Origin: Anaerolinea thermophila
GTDB lineage: Bacteria; Chloroflexota; Anaerolineae; Anaerolineales; Villigracilaceae
DNA: 39,389 nucleotides
Assembly: GCA_020722345.1 (NCBI GenBank)
Contig: DYKZ01000007.1
Span: 1-39,389 of the forward strand
Direction: 5' to 3'
Part shown: positions 25,210 through 33,118 of the stretch, one piece after another
How positions within the stretch are numbered: position 1 is the first letter of the stretch
Layout of the letters: each line of letters starts with the position of its first letter
The notes under the pieces: model-generated
The model's input: only the letters and a program-made list of their open reading frames with translations
Told to the model about the DNA's origin: nothing
Database searches by the model: none
Made by a program: the position numbers and the translations under genes

Positions 25210-26151
25210 TTACTGCTTTGCCTGCTTCTTCATCTTGCTGCGCTTAACTCCCCGGATGATGAGCCAGATCACCAAAGCAATCGGGCCAAAGACCACGATC
25301 AGGATGGGCAGAACGAGTACAAACAGCCAGATGATGAATTCGACGAAGCCGCGCAGGAAATTCACCAGCGCCTTGTAGGCATCCTGGGCGGCGCCTTTGG
25401 GCGTCCAGGGGCCGATCTCGAGCGGCTTGACGGTCTCCTCGGCCACCAGGCTGACGTTGATGAGCGAATAAGAGGAGGCCTCCTCGTAATATTTCATCTG
25501 TCCCTTGGTTATTTCGATCTGCTCGTTGTAGTACTGCAATTGGCTGAAGACGTTGAGCACGTCCTCGGTCTTGGTGGCGGCGTCCATGATGGCCTGCAAC
25601 TGGTCGCGGGCGGCTTCCAGCGCCGTCAGGCGGGACTTGAGGTCCACGTATTCGGCGGTGACATCCTGCCCGGAGCGGGTCTCGTTGCGCACCTCCACCA
25701 CGTCCGCCTTGATCTGGCCCAGCGCCGATTCCAACTTTTCGGCCGGGATGCGGATCGAGATGTAGCCCTCCGGGGCGGTGCCGCCATCGTATAGGGAGGC
25801 CTGGTACATGTTCGTCGAAACGACGAACCCGCCCAGCGACTCGGCCAGCGCGGCGATCTCCTCCATCTTGGCCTGCGGGTCGGCGATGACGATGGTCAAG
25901 TCGGCGTTCATGATGACCATGCGCTCCTGCAGGGTGGTGGCAGCCCCGGTGTCCACTTTGAGCGGGTCGTAGGTGACCGTGGTGGGCATCGGCGCATGGG
26001 CCGGGTAGGAGTCTCCGCCGCCCAGCGCTTCATCGTAGCCGCGCGGTTCTTCGTTGGGGACACCCTCGACCATCGTCGGCGCGGCAGCCCTCCCGCAAGC
26101 GGCCAGCGCGAGCGACAGGATGACGAACAGGAAAACGATTTTCTTTTTCAT
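25210..26151 (-). CDS. DUF4349 lipoprotein
   Basis: Function unknown. From ATG 26151 (good GAGGAGAAG upstream) the 313-residue protein has a signal peptide with lipobox LALAAC (C at about 18), a DUF4349 domain (about 75-290: MNADLTIVIADPQAKMEEIAALAESLGGFV, then a coiled coil around VDLKSRLTALEAARDQLQAIMD) and a C-terminal membrane helix (about 275-300, FIIWLFVLVLPILIVVFGPIALVIWLI) before a Lys-rich tail. So it is tethered at both ends: lipid at the N-terminus and a helix at the C-terminus. Last gene of the minus-strand run that starts with coaBC. Confidence 0.85.
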   Translation of the reverse strand: MKKKIVFLFVILSLALAACGRAAAPTMVEGVPNEEPRGYDEALGGGDSYPAHAPMPTTVTYDPLKVDTGAATTLQERMVIMNADLTIVIADPQAKMEEIAALAESLGGFVVSTNMYQASLYDGGTAPEGYISIRIPAEKLESALGQIKADVVEVRNETRSGQDVTAEYVDLKSRLTALEAARDQLQAIMDAATKTEDVLNVFSQLQYYNEQIEITKGQMKYYEEASSYSLINVSLVAEETVKPLEIGPWTPKGAAQDAYKALVNFLRGFVEFIIWLFVLVLPILIVVFGPIALVIWLIIRGVKRSKMKKQAKQ

Positions 26152-26227
26152 GGCTTCTTCTCCTCGCGAAATGTTTGCTCCATTGACGCCTTCCACCGCA
26201 GAAAAGTTCCGCCCCCAAATGCGCTCC

Positions 26228-26962
26228 CTACCACCCGCCCGACAGCCTCTCGGCGTGGCGCGCCGGCAGTCCGGCCTTGAGGATCTGCGCCTGCACCGTC
26301 TCGATGTCGTATTCTACCCGGCGCGTCTCCCAGGTCTCCTCCTTGGGCGAGAAGATGGCGTAAGCGGCGCGCGGGTCGCGGTCGCGCGGCTGTCCTACCG
26401 AGCCAGGGTTGAGGATAGCACGCTCGTCGAGTTTATAAGTCGTGCCCGGGCGCGGCACCTCGATGGTCAGGTCATCCTCCGCATTATGGTACTGGAAGAT
26501 GGCCTGAAAATGAGAATGCCCCACCACGCACCAGCGAGTGACGAAATAGTCCAGGTTCAGGCGCGCCACCAGTGTGTTCATGATGTATTCCCAGATCGAA
26601 TCGCGCGGGCTGCCGTGCGCCAGGGTCATCTCGCCGCGCTCCACCGGCGTTATGGACTGGGCGCGCAGGAATTCCTTGCTCGCCTCGCTCAGCGTTTCCC
26701 GCTGCCAGAGCAGCGCCTTGCGGGCATCCGGATTGAAGGTCTCCAGGGTCATGTCGTTGACGGCGGCGTAATCGTGGTTGCCCATCATCGAGGTCAGGCG
26801 CGGCAGCCCGGCGATACGCTCGATGCACTCGTTGGGGCGCGGGCCGTAGCCCACCACATCGCCCAGGCACCAGACTTCGTCCACCTTGCCGGCGTCCGCC
26901 AGCACGGCCTCCAGCGCCACCAGGTTGGCGTGAATATCAGAGATGACAAGGACTTTGGTCAT
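26228..26962 (-). CDS. metallophosphoesterase, YfcE/diadenosine-type
   Basis: Predicted metal-dependent phosphodiesterase. All motifs of the family are intact: ISDIHANLVALEAVL (DxH), LGDVVGYGPRPNE, MGNHDYA, LAHGSPRD and VVGHSHF. The GDVVGYGP variant marks the subgroup often annotated as YfcE- or MJ0936-like; the natural substrate is not known. 244 residues. It starts 4 bases inside coaBC (ATGA-type overlap), so it is translated with it. Confidence 0.88.
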   Translation of the reverse strand: MTKVLVISDIHANLVALEAVLADAGKVDEVWCLGDVVGYGPRPNECIERIAGLPRLTSMMGNHDYAAVNDMTLETFNPDARKALLWQRETLSEASKEFLRAQSITPVERGEMTLAHGSPRDSIWEYIMNTLVARLNLDYFVTRWCVVGHSHFQAIFQYHNAEDDLTIEVPRPGTTYKLDERAILNPGSVGQPRDRDPRAAYAIFSPKEETWETRRVEYDIETVQAQILKAGLPARHAERLSGGW

Positions 26963-28170
26963 TTTTCACCCAGCAGCGCCGCTAATCGTTCGATGATGAT
27001 TTCCGCTGCCTGCTCCTTGCCCATCAGCGGCAGCGCCTCCTGCCGCCCGTCGGCGAAGAGCAGGGTGATGCGGTTGGTATCCACGCCGAAGCCGGCGTCG
27101 GGCGCGGAGACATCGTTGGCGGCAATCATATCCAGGTTTTTCGACTTCAACTTGGCGACGGCATTCTCGAGCAGGTCCCGGCTTTCGGCGGCGAAGCCGA
27201 TCACCACCCGCGGCCGCCCGGACCCGAGGCCTGCTGCCGCTAAAAGGACATCCGGCGCGGCCTCCAGTTCGACCTGCGGAATCCCGTCCCGCTTCTTGAG
27301 TTTGTCGGCGGACACCGTCTTCGGGCGGAAGTCGGCCACTGCCGCGGCCATGACCAGGGCGTCGGCCCCCGCGGCTTCGGCCAGGACGGCCTCCTTCACC
27401 TCCTCCGCCGTCTGGGCGGGGACGAGGCGCGCCCCTACGGGGGGAGTCAGAGCCGTCGGCGCGCTGACCAGCACGACGGTCGCGCCCGCATCGAGGGCGG
27501 CCTGCGCCAGGGCGTAGCCCTGTTTGCCCGATGACTTGTTCGTCAGCACGCGCACCGGGTCGAGCGGTTCCTGCGTCCCTCCGGCGGTGACGACCACCTT
27601 CCTCCCGGCCAGTTTTCCATCTCGCCCAAGCAGCAGGCGAATGTGACCGAGCAGTTCCGTCGGTTCGACGAAACGGCCGCGTCCCACCAGCCCGGAGGCC
27701 ATGCGCCCCTCGTCCGGTCCGGCGAAGGTCACGCCGCGTTCCATCAGGATGCGGACGTTCTCCTGCGTGGCCGGGCGCTCGTACATGCCCGCATCCATGG
27801 CCGGGGCAGCCAGGATGGGGCAGCGGGCGGCCAGGACGGTGATGGTGACCAGGTTGTCGGCCAGGCCGTGCGCCAGTTTGGCGAGGGTGTTGGCGGTGGC
27901 GGGGGCGATGACCAGCAGGTCGGCGCTGTGGCCGAGACCGACGTGCAGGATGTGCGCCTGCCCGCCCCACAGATCGGCGTCGGTGTAGGCTTTGCGCCCG
28001 GTGACGGATTGGAAGGTGAGCGGGGTGACGAATTTCTCGGCCCCCGGCGTGAGCAGCACATCCACCTGCGCCCCGGCCTGGGTCAGTTTGGAGGCCAGGT
28101 CGGCGGCCTTGTAGGCGGCAATCGAGCCGGTGACGCCGAGGAGGAGGTGCTTGCCGGTGAAGATAGACAT
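26959..28170 (-). CDS. coaBC: bifunctional phosphopantothenoylcysteine decarboxylase / phosphopantothenate-cysteine ligase
   Basis: Makes 4'-phosphopantetheine for coenzyme A. N-terminal flavoprotein decarboxylase (1-180): GVTGSIAAYKA, ADLLVIAPATANTLAKLAHG; C-terminal ligase (190-403): TAGGTQEPLDPVRVLTNKSSGKQGYALA, AAAVADFRP, KLKKRDG and GFAAES. Two catalytic positions differ from E. coli: PAMN is PAMD (Asn125) and the active-site ACG is ASG (Cys158 to Ser). Ligase motifs are intact. A TATAAT 7 bases before the ATG makes it leaderless and independent of the genes upstream. 403 residues, family length. Confidence 0.93.
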   Translation of the reverse strand: MSIFTGKHLLLGVTGSIAAYKAADLASKLTQAGAQVDVLLTPGAEKFVTPLTFQSVTGRKAYTDADLWGGQAHILHVGLGHSADLLVIAPATANTLAKLAHGLADNLVTITVLAARCPILAAPAMDAGMYERPATQENVRILMERGVTFAGPDEGRMASGLVGRGRFVEPTELLGHIRLLLGRDGKLAGRKVVVTAGGTQEPLDPVRVLTNKSSGKQGYALAQAALDAGATVVLVSAPTALTPPVGARLVPAQTAEEVKEAVLAEAAGADALVMAAAVADFRPKTVSADKLKKRDGIPQVELEAAPDVLLAAAGLGSGRPRVVIGFAAESRDLLENAVAKLKSKNLDMIAANDVSAPDAGFGVDTNRITLLFADGRQEALPLMGKEQAAEIIIERLAALLGEK

Positions 28171-28177
28171 CAGGCCG

Positions 28178-28183
28178 ATTATA
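28178..28183 (-). promoter_or_regulatory. -10 box of coaBC (leaderless)
   Basis: TATAAT on the minus strand, 7 bases before the ATG at 28170, no Shine-Dalgarno. The hexamer 17 bases upstream (AATCTG) is a poor -35. Confidence 0.6.
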
Positions 28184-28216
28184 CTGCCAATATGACAGGT
28201 CAGATTGCTGATCCTG

Positions 28217-28588
28217 TCAGCAGGGAGGAGGCAGCAGGAAGAGGCGCGCCGCGAAGAACAGGCAGAAGATATTCAGCGCCGACCACAGCCCGAATCCCAC
28301 CAGCGGCGGGAGTTGCGCCAACAGCCAGAAGAGCGGCAGGATCCAGTCCGGGTAGTAGAACTGACGCAGGTTCCCACGGGCGGTCTCGATGTAAACGTAG
28401 TAGTCGAAGGGGATGTAACGGAGGGAATTGTCCAGCCACAGGAACAGGCCGAGGCTCCCGAAGGCGAGCGCCAGGGCGAAGAACTCCCAACGGGTGGAGC
28501 GGCCTCGCAGGCGGGCGTCCATGGCGGCCGCGTCGGGGACCGGGAAGCCGGGCGCGGTCAGCGGAAGAGTTTTTCCAGCCCCAGCCAT
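28217..28588 (-). pseudogene. truncated DUF2029 (GT87-like) membrane glycosyltransferase fragment
   Basis: An ORF of 123 codons shows the beginning of a GT-C polytopic glycosyltransferase: helix FFALALAFGSLGLFLWLD, the loop IPFDYYVYIETARGN and FYYPDWILPLFWLLAQLPPLVGFGLWSALN, similar to the F-x-VYY, YPP and LP-x-LW pattern of DUF2029 proteins. Family members are near 400 residues; this one ends after two or three helices with a stop at 28217, and no continuation was seen in other frames. The start is uncertain (ATG 28588 overlaps the esterase by 31 bases; ATG 28522 is an alternative). Called a relic, but a small functional membrane protein cannot be excluded. Confidence 0.6.
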
Positions 28589-29595
28589 ACGTTGTCCCGC
28601 CAGGAGGTGTAGTTGTGCCCGCCGGAAAATTCGCGGTAGTGGAAGCGGTAGCCGCGTTCTTCGAGCAGCAGGCGCATCTGGCGGTTGCCCTCCAGCAGGA
28701 ATTCCAGTTTGCCCACATCCAGCCAGACATCAATCTGCGGGGGCGGCAGGTAGCGCACCAGGTCCTCGATGACCGAGTGCAGTTCCGGGACGAAGAACGC
28801 CCCCGATTGGCTGAGCGCCTTGCCGAAGACCTGCGGCAGGCGCAGGCCGGTGTAGAGCGCCATCAGGCCGCCCATTGAAGCGCCCAGCACGCCGTAAGGC
28901 TCCACGCCGGGCGCAATCAGCGAAAGGTGCTCCTGGGCCAGCGGGATGATGTAGTCAAAGACGAAGCCGAGCGTGGCGTCGGCGCAGGAATATTCCAGGG
29001 TGCGCGCCGGCCCGCCGTTGGCGACCAGCGCCATGGCAAACGGGCGCACGCGCCGGGCGGCGATCATGTTGTCCACGATGACGTTCAGACGGGCGCGCTT
29101 GAGGTAGTCGGGGCCGTCGAAGACAACCAGCAGCGGGACGGGATTCGCCGCCGCAGGCTGGTACAGGTAAACGGTCCGTTTTGCCCCGCTGCCGTAGTCC
29201 CGCGCCTGGACCTGGTGCCTGGTCAGCGTTCCCCGCGCGATGTTGTGCATCGGCTTGGCAAAGATGGTCGGGTGGCCCTGCGGCATGTAGAAATAGTGGT
29301 TCCAGGCGCCCACGCCGTTGGAGACTTTGTTGGGGTTGAGCGGGTCTTCGACGCGCTGGCCGGTCTTGGGGTCGAGGAAGGCGTATTCGAGGTAGGCGTC
29401 GGGGGGCAGTTCGAGGGTGGCCTTCCACAGGTCGGGGGTGATGCGGGTCATCGGCTGGGGAAATTCCTCCCAGTTGTGCAGGTCTTCGATGAGCAGGACG
29501 GGCGACTTCCCCTGCCAGAGGAAGGTGGCGGTGTCGCTCTCCACAACGGGGTTGCCGGTGGTACGGGCGAGGGCGAGAAGCGGGAAGGTGGGCAT
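28558..29595 (-). CDS. esterase family protein, enterochelin-esterase-like alpha/beta hydrolase
   Basis: Predicted serine ester hydrolase of the esterase D/Fes type. N-terminal about 120 residues form a carbohydrate-binding-like (CBM48/Ig) domain (VLLIEDLHNWEEFPQPMTRI, LEYAFLDPKTGQR). The hydrolase domain has VYLYQPA, LLVVFDGPDYLKR, the nucleophile elbow GVLGASMGGLMALY (about 235-248) and the catalytic-histidine motif FSGGHNYTSWRD near the C-terminus. No signal peptide, so probably cytoplasmic. 345 residues. Co-oriented with the neighbours on both sides with short gaps. Substrate unknown. Confidence 0.85.
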   Translation of the reverse strand: MPTFPLLALARTTGNPVVESDTATFLWQGKSPVLLIEDLHNWEEFPQPMTRITPDLWKATLELPPDAYLEYAFLDPKTGQRVEDPLNPNKVSNGVGAWNHYFYMPQGHPTIFAKPMHNIARGTLTRHQVQARDYGSGAKRTVYLYQPAAANPVPLLVVFDGPDYLKRARLNVIVDNMIAARRVRPFAMALVANGGPARTLEYSCADATLGFVFDYIIPLAQEHLSLIAPGVEPYGVLGASMGGLMALYTGLRLPQVFGKALSQSGAFFVPELHSVIEDLVRYLPPPQIDVWLDVGKLEFLLEGNRQMRLLLEERGYRFHYREFSGGHNYTSWRDNVWLGLEKLFR

Positions 29596-29596
29596 G

Positions 29597-29622
29597 AGTC
29601 AGCGATCAGCAGTTAGCGGTCA
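29597..29622. repeat. TCAGCGATCAGCAG short repeat word
   Basis: gagtcagcgatcagcagttagcggtcagg: irregular repeats of a (T)CAGCGATCAG word between the esterase start and the YciI-like gene; overlaps the end of the latter. Confidence 0.45.
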
Positions 29623-29758
29623 GGGAGACGCGCAGGGGGTGAAGTTCGGCCATCATGATGTTCTTTTTGACAGACGGGTTGTTCATCATGAAGGCATTGG
29701 CGGCCTGTTCGAAGAAGCCGTGGCGGAAGGGGTGGAGGAAGTAGATGTAGTCGGGCAT
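29606..29758 (-). pseudogene. YciI-like small protein gene with internal deletion
   Basis: An ORF of 50 codons, too short for the ORF track, reads MPDYIYFLHPFRHGFFEQ and then AFMMNNPSVKKNIMMAELHP before a stop. The first block is the start of YciI-like (YCII) proteins and the second their end (DPSVKKNVM-AELHPLR); homologues are about 95 residues, so around 45 residues are missing in frame. The C-terminus (VSLTANC) is encoded partly by a short repeat. It sits between the large phosphoesterase gene and the esterase gene. Whether the deletion product is made is unknown; no ribosome site is visible. Confidence 0.65.
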
Positions 29759-29770
29759 GGGGAGGCAGGC

Positions 29771-31147
29771 TCACTCGGCGAAGGAACTCGACCAGGTTTC
29801 AAAGCAGCGGCCGCGGTGCTCATCCTGCTTGTAGAAGGTGAGGTAGGTGAGCACCTGGTAGGGGATGAATTTCTGCTCTTCCGGTTTGTGGACGGCCAGG
29901 TCGAAGTAGGTGTGCCAGGTGCCGGAGTTCATATACATCTGGCTGATCGATTCTTTGGTGTCCGGGATAAAGTCGAGCGGGACAACTTCGTGGTGGTGGG
30001 AGTGGCCGTAGACGATGAATTGCGCCCGGTGGTTGAGGAAGGCTTCTTCCTTGAGGGCGTGCTGGGAGAGGGTCAGTTCGTCCGACCAGAAGCGTTTGCG
30101 GATCCAAAGCACCAGGCTGTCGAGGGTCTTGAAGGAGAGAACGTCGGTGAGGCCGAACAGGGCTTTCAGGCCGTCCACGATGTCGGGCTTGAGTTGTTTC
30201 TTGTCGTGCGCGCGCACAAAATCCAGTTCAAGGAAGTCTTTGCCCAGTTCGTCCCAGATGGATTTGAGTTTGCGCTGGAGAGGCTCGCTGATGTTGTTGC
30301 GCCGCAACTGGCTGCTGATCCACAACGGCGTGGCCAGCGCCGGGCGAACGTTGACCAGTTCGTGCAGGGCGGTGAGCATTTCCGGGGGCAATTCGTCTTT
30401 CATTTCCTCTTCTACCCGGACCGGGAATTTGTTGATCACCTCCACCGCGAAGGCGTCGCCCAGGGCGGCTTTGTCGCGGTCCTTGTCCTCGCTGATGTTG
30501 AAATTATCGTACAGGTCGCCGTGCTGGGCATAGACTCCGTGCTGTTTCAGCAGGTCGTCAATCTCCGGCGACTCTTTGGCCTGGTGCGGGAACGGCCCCG
30601 GACGGTTCGAGAGGCCGAGGGCGTCAATGATCTGCCTGCGGATGGGGTCGAAGTCCGACTCGGGCAGGTGGTAGACCCAATCGTGGTTGCCGACCATGTA
30701 GTAGATGCTCACTTTGACCGGCACGTGCCGCAAAGTCACTTTGGCCGGTTCGCCTCGGCGATTGGCAGGCGGCAGGTTCAGGAACGCGCCGGGGATGGTC
30801 AGGCTCTTCAGCAGGCTGACGGCTTCGGCGTTGTTAGACAGGATGTCGGTGGTAATCTCCTGAAGCGAACGCAGAAATTCCGGGTCTTTGCGATCCGTCC
30901 AGGGGCGGGCGTGGTTCTCTGTCTTGTCCTTGTGCTTCAGCCACAAGGTGGAATGCTGCACGTCGAGGATGTCGCCCAGCAGGATCAGGTCCACTTCCTC
31001 GATAGGGCGGTAAGAGCCGTCTGTGCGGTACGAGGCGCGCAGGACGAGTTCCTTCAAGCGTTCCACGAACAGGCGGAAGGCGGCGGCCGAGATGGATTGT
31101 CCGCAGGTGCCGTCGGTCAGGTGCAGATCGCTGATGATAACGAGCAT
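29771..31147 (-). CDS. large calcineurin-like metallophosphoesterase
   Basis: Predicted metal-dependent phosphoesterase of 458 residues, much longer than the usual 200-280. Metal motifs are intact but widely spaced: ISDLHLTDG (about 4-12), LILLGDILDVQHS (about 52-64), YYMVGNHDWVYHLPE (about 138-152), YAQHGDLYDNF (about 213-223) and FIVYGHSHHHE (about 380-390). The insert between the fourth and fifth motifs is mainly helical with alternating charges. Start taken at ATG 31147 with CAGGAGG upstream; the ORF-track N-terminus (MVYNWERSGGFA) is non-coding leader. Substrate unknown. Divergent from the amidase gene. Confidence 0.85.
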   Translation of the reverse strand: MLVIISDLHLTDGTCGQSISAAAFRLFVERLKELVLRASYRTDGSYRPIEEVDLILLGDILDVQHSTLWLKHKDKTENHARPWTDRKDPEFLRSLQEITTDILSNNAEAVSLLKSLTIPGAFLNLPPANRRGEPAKVTLRHVPVKVSIYYMVGNHDWVYHLPESDFDPIRRQIIDALGLSNRPGPFPHQAKESPEIDDLLKQHGVYAQHGDLYDNFNISEDKDRDKAALGDAFAVEVINKFPVRVEEEMKDELPPEMLTALHELVNVRPALATPLWISSQLRRNNISEPLQRKLKSIWDELGKDFLELDFVRAHDKKQLKPDIVDGLKALFGLTDVLSFKTLDSLVLWIRKRFWSDELTLSQHALKEEAFLNHRAQFIVYGHSHHHEVVPLDFIPDTKESISQMYMNSGTWHTYFDLAVHKPEEQKFIPYQVLTYLTFYKQDEHRGRCFETWSSSFAE

Positions 31148-31171
31148 GGCAAAACCTCCTGAACGCTCCCA

Positions 31172-31177
31172 ATTATA
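31172..31177 (-). promoter_or_regulatory. -10 box of the large phosphoesterase unit
   Basis: TATAAT on the minus strand, 24 bases before the ATG and 10 bases before its CAGGAGG. No clear -35. Confidence 0.45.
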
Positions 31178-31236
31178 GACCACAGATGGAAGGTACAGAA
31201 GGGCTTGCGCGGAGAAAAAGGCTGATTTTCCAGGTC

Positions 31237-31266
31237 TTGCCCATTCAACCCGAATTAAGGTACTAT
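31237..31266 (+). promoter_or_regulatory. promoter of the cell-wall cluster
   Basis: TTGCCC at 31237-31242, 18 bases, TACTAT at 31261-31266; ATG at 31278 with no Shine-Dalgarno. The leader would be only about 5 bases. Confidence 0.4.
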
Positions 31267-31277
31267 TACGCTACATT

Positions 31278-32042
31278 ATGAATCTACCTCCTTCCTCCTC
31301 CCCTGACGCGCCGCGCGCCGGCCGCATCATCCAGAATGTGTTCAGCATCGCCGTCCTGCTGGCAACGCTGTTCACCGCCTTCTCACCGCGCCTCTTTTCG
31401 GGCGATTTTGGCGTCACCCTCTTGGCGCTGATGACGCCCCAGCCGGTTTCGGACGTCTCGGTTCCGCCCGGACGACAGGCGGTGCGCATCGGCATTGTGG
31501 CCGGCCACTGGGGCAACGGCGAGGACCGCGGCGCGGTCTGCGAGAACGGCACTGCCGAGGTGGACGTGAACTACGCTATCGCCAGTTTGGCGGCCCAGAT
31601 GCTCGAAGCCCAGGGATACACGGTTGACCTGCTCCAGGAGTTCGACCCGCGCCTGGAAGGCTACCGCGCCGCCGCGTTGGTCTCCATCCACAACGATACC
31701 TGCGCGGACCTCGGGCCGGAGGCGACCGGCTACAAAGTGGCCGCGGCAGTGGGCAGCCGCGACTCCAACCTCTCTGACCGACTGGTTGCCTGCCTGTACG
31801 ACCGCTATGGGAGCGCCACCGGCCTGCCTTTTCATCCCTCCAGCATCACCCGCGACATGACCGAATACCACGCCTTCGATGAGATGGATCCCGCCACCAC
31901 GGCGGCCATCATCGAGACCGGTTTCCTGCGCCTTGATTACGATATTCTGACGAGCCGGAAGGGGGTGGTGGCACAGGGCGTGGTGAACGGCATCCTCTGT
32001 TTTCTGAACAACGAAAGCGTTCAATCCCCTCCCTCCCCATGA
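31278..32042 (+). CDS. N-acetylmuramoyl-L-alanine amidase (Amidase_3-like), membrane anchored
   Basis: Predicted zinc amidase cutting the bond between the peptide and MurNAc in peptidoglycan. One N-terminal helix (about 20-38, NVFSIAVLLATLFTAF) is followed by the catalytic domain from about 65: IGIVAGHWGNGEDRGAVC with the first zinc histidine, GTAEVDVNYAIA with the zinc glutamate, VSIHNDTC with the second histidine, and IIETGFLRLDYD with the catalytic glutamate. All four key positions are in place. 254 residues. Overlaps the next gene by 4 bases. Confidence 0.83.
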   Translation: MNLPPSSSPDAPRAGRIIQNVFSIAVLLATLFTAFSPRLFSGDFGVTLLALMTPQPVSDVSVPPGRQAVRIGIVAGHWGNGEDRGAVCENGTAEVDVNYAIASLAAQMLEAQGYTVDLLQEFDPRLEGYRAAALVSIHNDTCADLGPEATGYKVAAAVGSRDSNLSDRLVACLYDRYGSATGLPFHPSSITRDMTEYHAFDEMDPATTAAIIETGFLRLDYDILTSRKGVVAQGVVNGILCFLNNESVQSPPSP

Positions 32043-33118
32043 ACCCCGACCCGCTTGCCGCCCGCCAGGCGCTCGAAAACGCCCGCCAGGCCGTCCGTGA
32101 GGGCGACCGGCGCTCGGCGCGCCGCTGGGCCGCGAAAGCCGCCGCGCTGTCCCCGCGCCTCGAGGAGCCGTGGCTGATCCTGGCCGGAGTGGCCAGCCCG
32201 CGGGCGAGCGTGGCCTACCTGGAACGGGCGCTGCGGATCAACCCGGAGAGCGAACGCGCCCGCCGCGGCCTCGAATGGGCGCGCGAGCGCCTGAAGCAGG
32301 AGGATGACACGCGACCGCGCCGGGCGGAGGGGAAAACCCTGGAAACGGGAGGCAGGCCGCCGGTCCGCGCCCGGGCGGAAAGCCTGCCCGCGACCGCCCC
32401 GGCGTTCAAGTCTCCGCCGCGCAAGTCGCTGGCGCGTTCGCACTGGTCGTTCGCTGCGGCGGCGATCCTGCTGGTTTGCGTGCTGGTTGCGGCAGTCTTC
32501 TGGCCGGGCCAGGCCTCGCCGGCGCGCGCCTTGTTTGGCGAGGCGCAGTCCACGCCGGCGCTGGGGGCGGCGGTGGATGTGGACAAGCCCACCTACACGC
32601 CCACGTTTACTTCCACTTTCACGCCGACAGCAACCTTTACCAGCACGCCGACGTTTACGGCCACTTTCACGCCCACCCAGACTTTCACGCCCACCAACAC
32701 GCCCCTGCCGACCAATACGCCCTTCCTGCCGGCCACCGAGGCGCCCACGCGGGCTCCCTCCGGCGGCGTGCGCTGGATTGACGTGGATCTCTCCGACCAG
32801 ATGCTCTATGCCTACGAGGGGAACACCATCGTGGCGAGTTTCCTGGTTTCCACCGGCGTGCCGGCCTTCCCGACCGTGGTGGGGCAGTTTCACATCTACA
32901 TAAAACTCGAATCCACGCTGATGGCCGGCGATGGCTACTACCTGCCGAATGTGCCTTATACGATGTATTTCTACAAAGGCTACGGCATCCACGGCACCTA
33001 CTGGCACAGCAACTTCGGTCACCCGATGAGCCACGGCTGCGTGAACATGTACACGCCCGATGCGAAATGGCTGTTCTACTGGGCCCCGCTGGGAACGCTG
33101 GTGAATGTCCACTATTAG
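32039..33118 (+). CDS. L,D-transpeptidase (YkuD) with Thr/Pro-rich linker
   Basis: Predicted peptidoglycan cross-linking or protein-anchoring L,D-transpeptidase. Layout: an N-terminal cytoplasmic helical, TPR-like region (1-85, ARQALENARQAVREG, LERALRINPESERARRGLEWA), membrane helix 137-155 (SFAAAAILLVCVLVAAVFW), a Thr/Pro-rich spacer 184-239 made of TFTPT repeats, and YkuD domain 245-359 with the catalytic SHGCVN (C334) and GIHGTYWH. 359 residues. The spacer could reach across the wall. Overlaps the upstream amidase by 4 and the downstream transpeptidase by 14 bases, so the three are one unit. Confidence 0.9.
   Translation: MNPDPLAARQALENARQAVREGDRRSARRWAAKAAALSPRLEEPWLILAGVASPRASVAYLERALRINPESERARRGLEWARERLKQEDDTRPRRAEGKTLETGGRPPVRARAESLPATAPAFKSPPRKSLARSHWSFAAAAILLVCVLVAAVFWPGQASPARALFGEAQSTPALGAAVDVDKPTYTPTFTSTFTPTATFTSTPTFTATFTPTQTFTPTNTPLPTNTPFLPATEAPTRAPSGGVRWIDVDLSDQMLYAYEGNTIVASFLVSTGVPAFPTVVGQFHIYIKLESTLMAGDGYYLPNVPYTMYFYKGYGIHGTYWHSNFGHPMSHGCVNMYTPDAKWLFYWAPLGTLVNVHY

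Noticed and set aside
26054-27517. 487-codon plus-strand ORF
   Set aside because: Antisense to DUF4349, phosphoesterase and coaBC genes; Arg/Ala/Ser-rich, no domain, spans gene borders.
27643-28878. 411-codon plus-strand ORF
   Set aside because: Antisense to coaBC and the esterase; typical GC-rich shadow composition.
29417-31162. 581-codon plus-strand ORF
   Set aside because: Shadow of the minus-strand phosphoesterase, YciI and esterase genes; the translation is Val/Gly/Gln-rich without motifs, while the other strand has all metal-site motifs.
32590-32760. repeats of TTTCACGCCCACC type, suggesting a CRISPR-like or satellite array
   Set aside because: They encode the Thr/Pro-rich linker of the transpeptidase in frame; no regular repeat-spacer structure.
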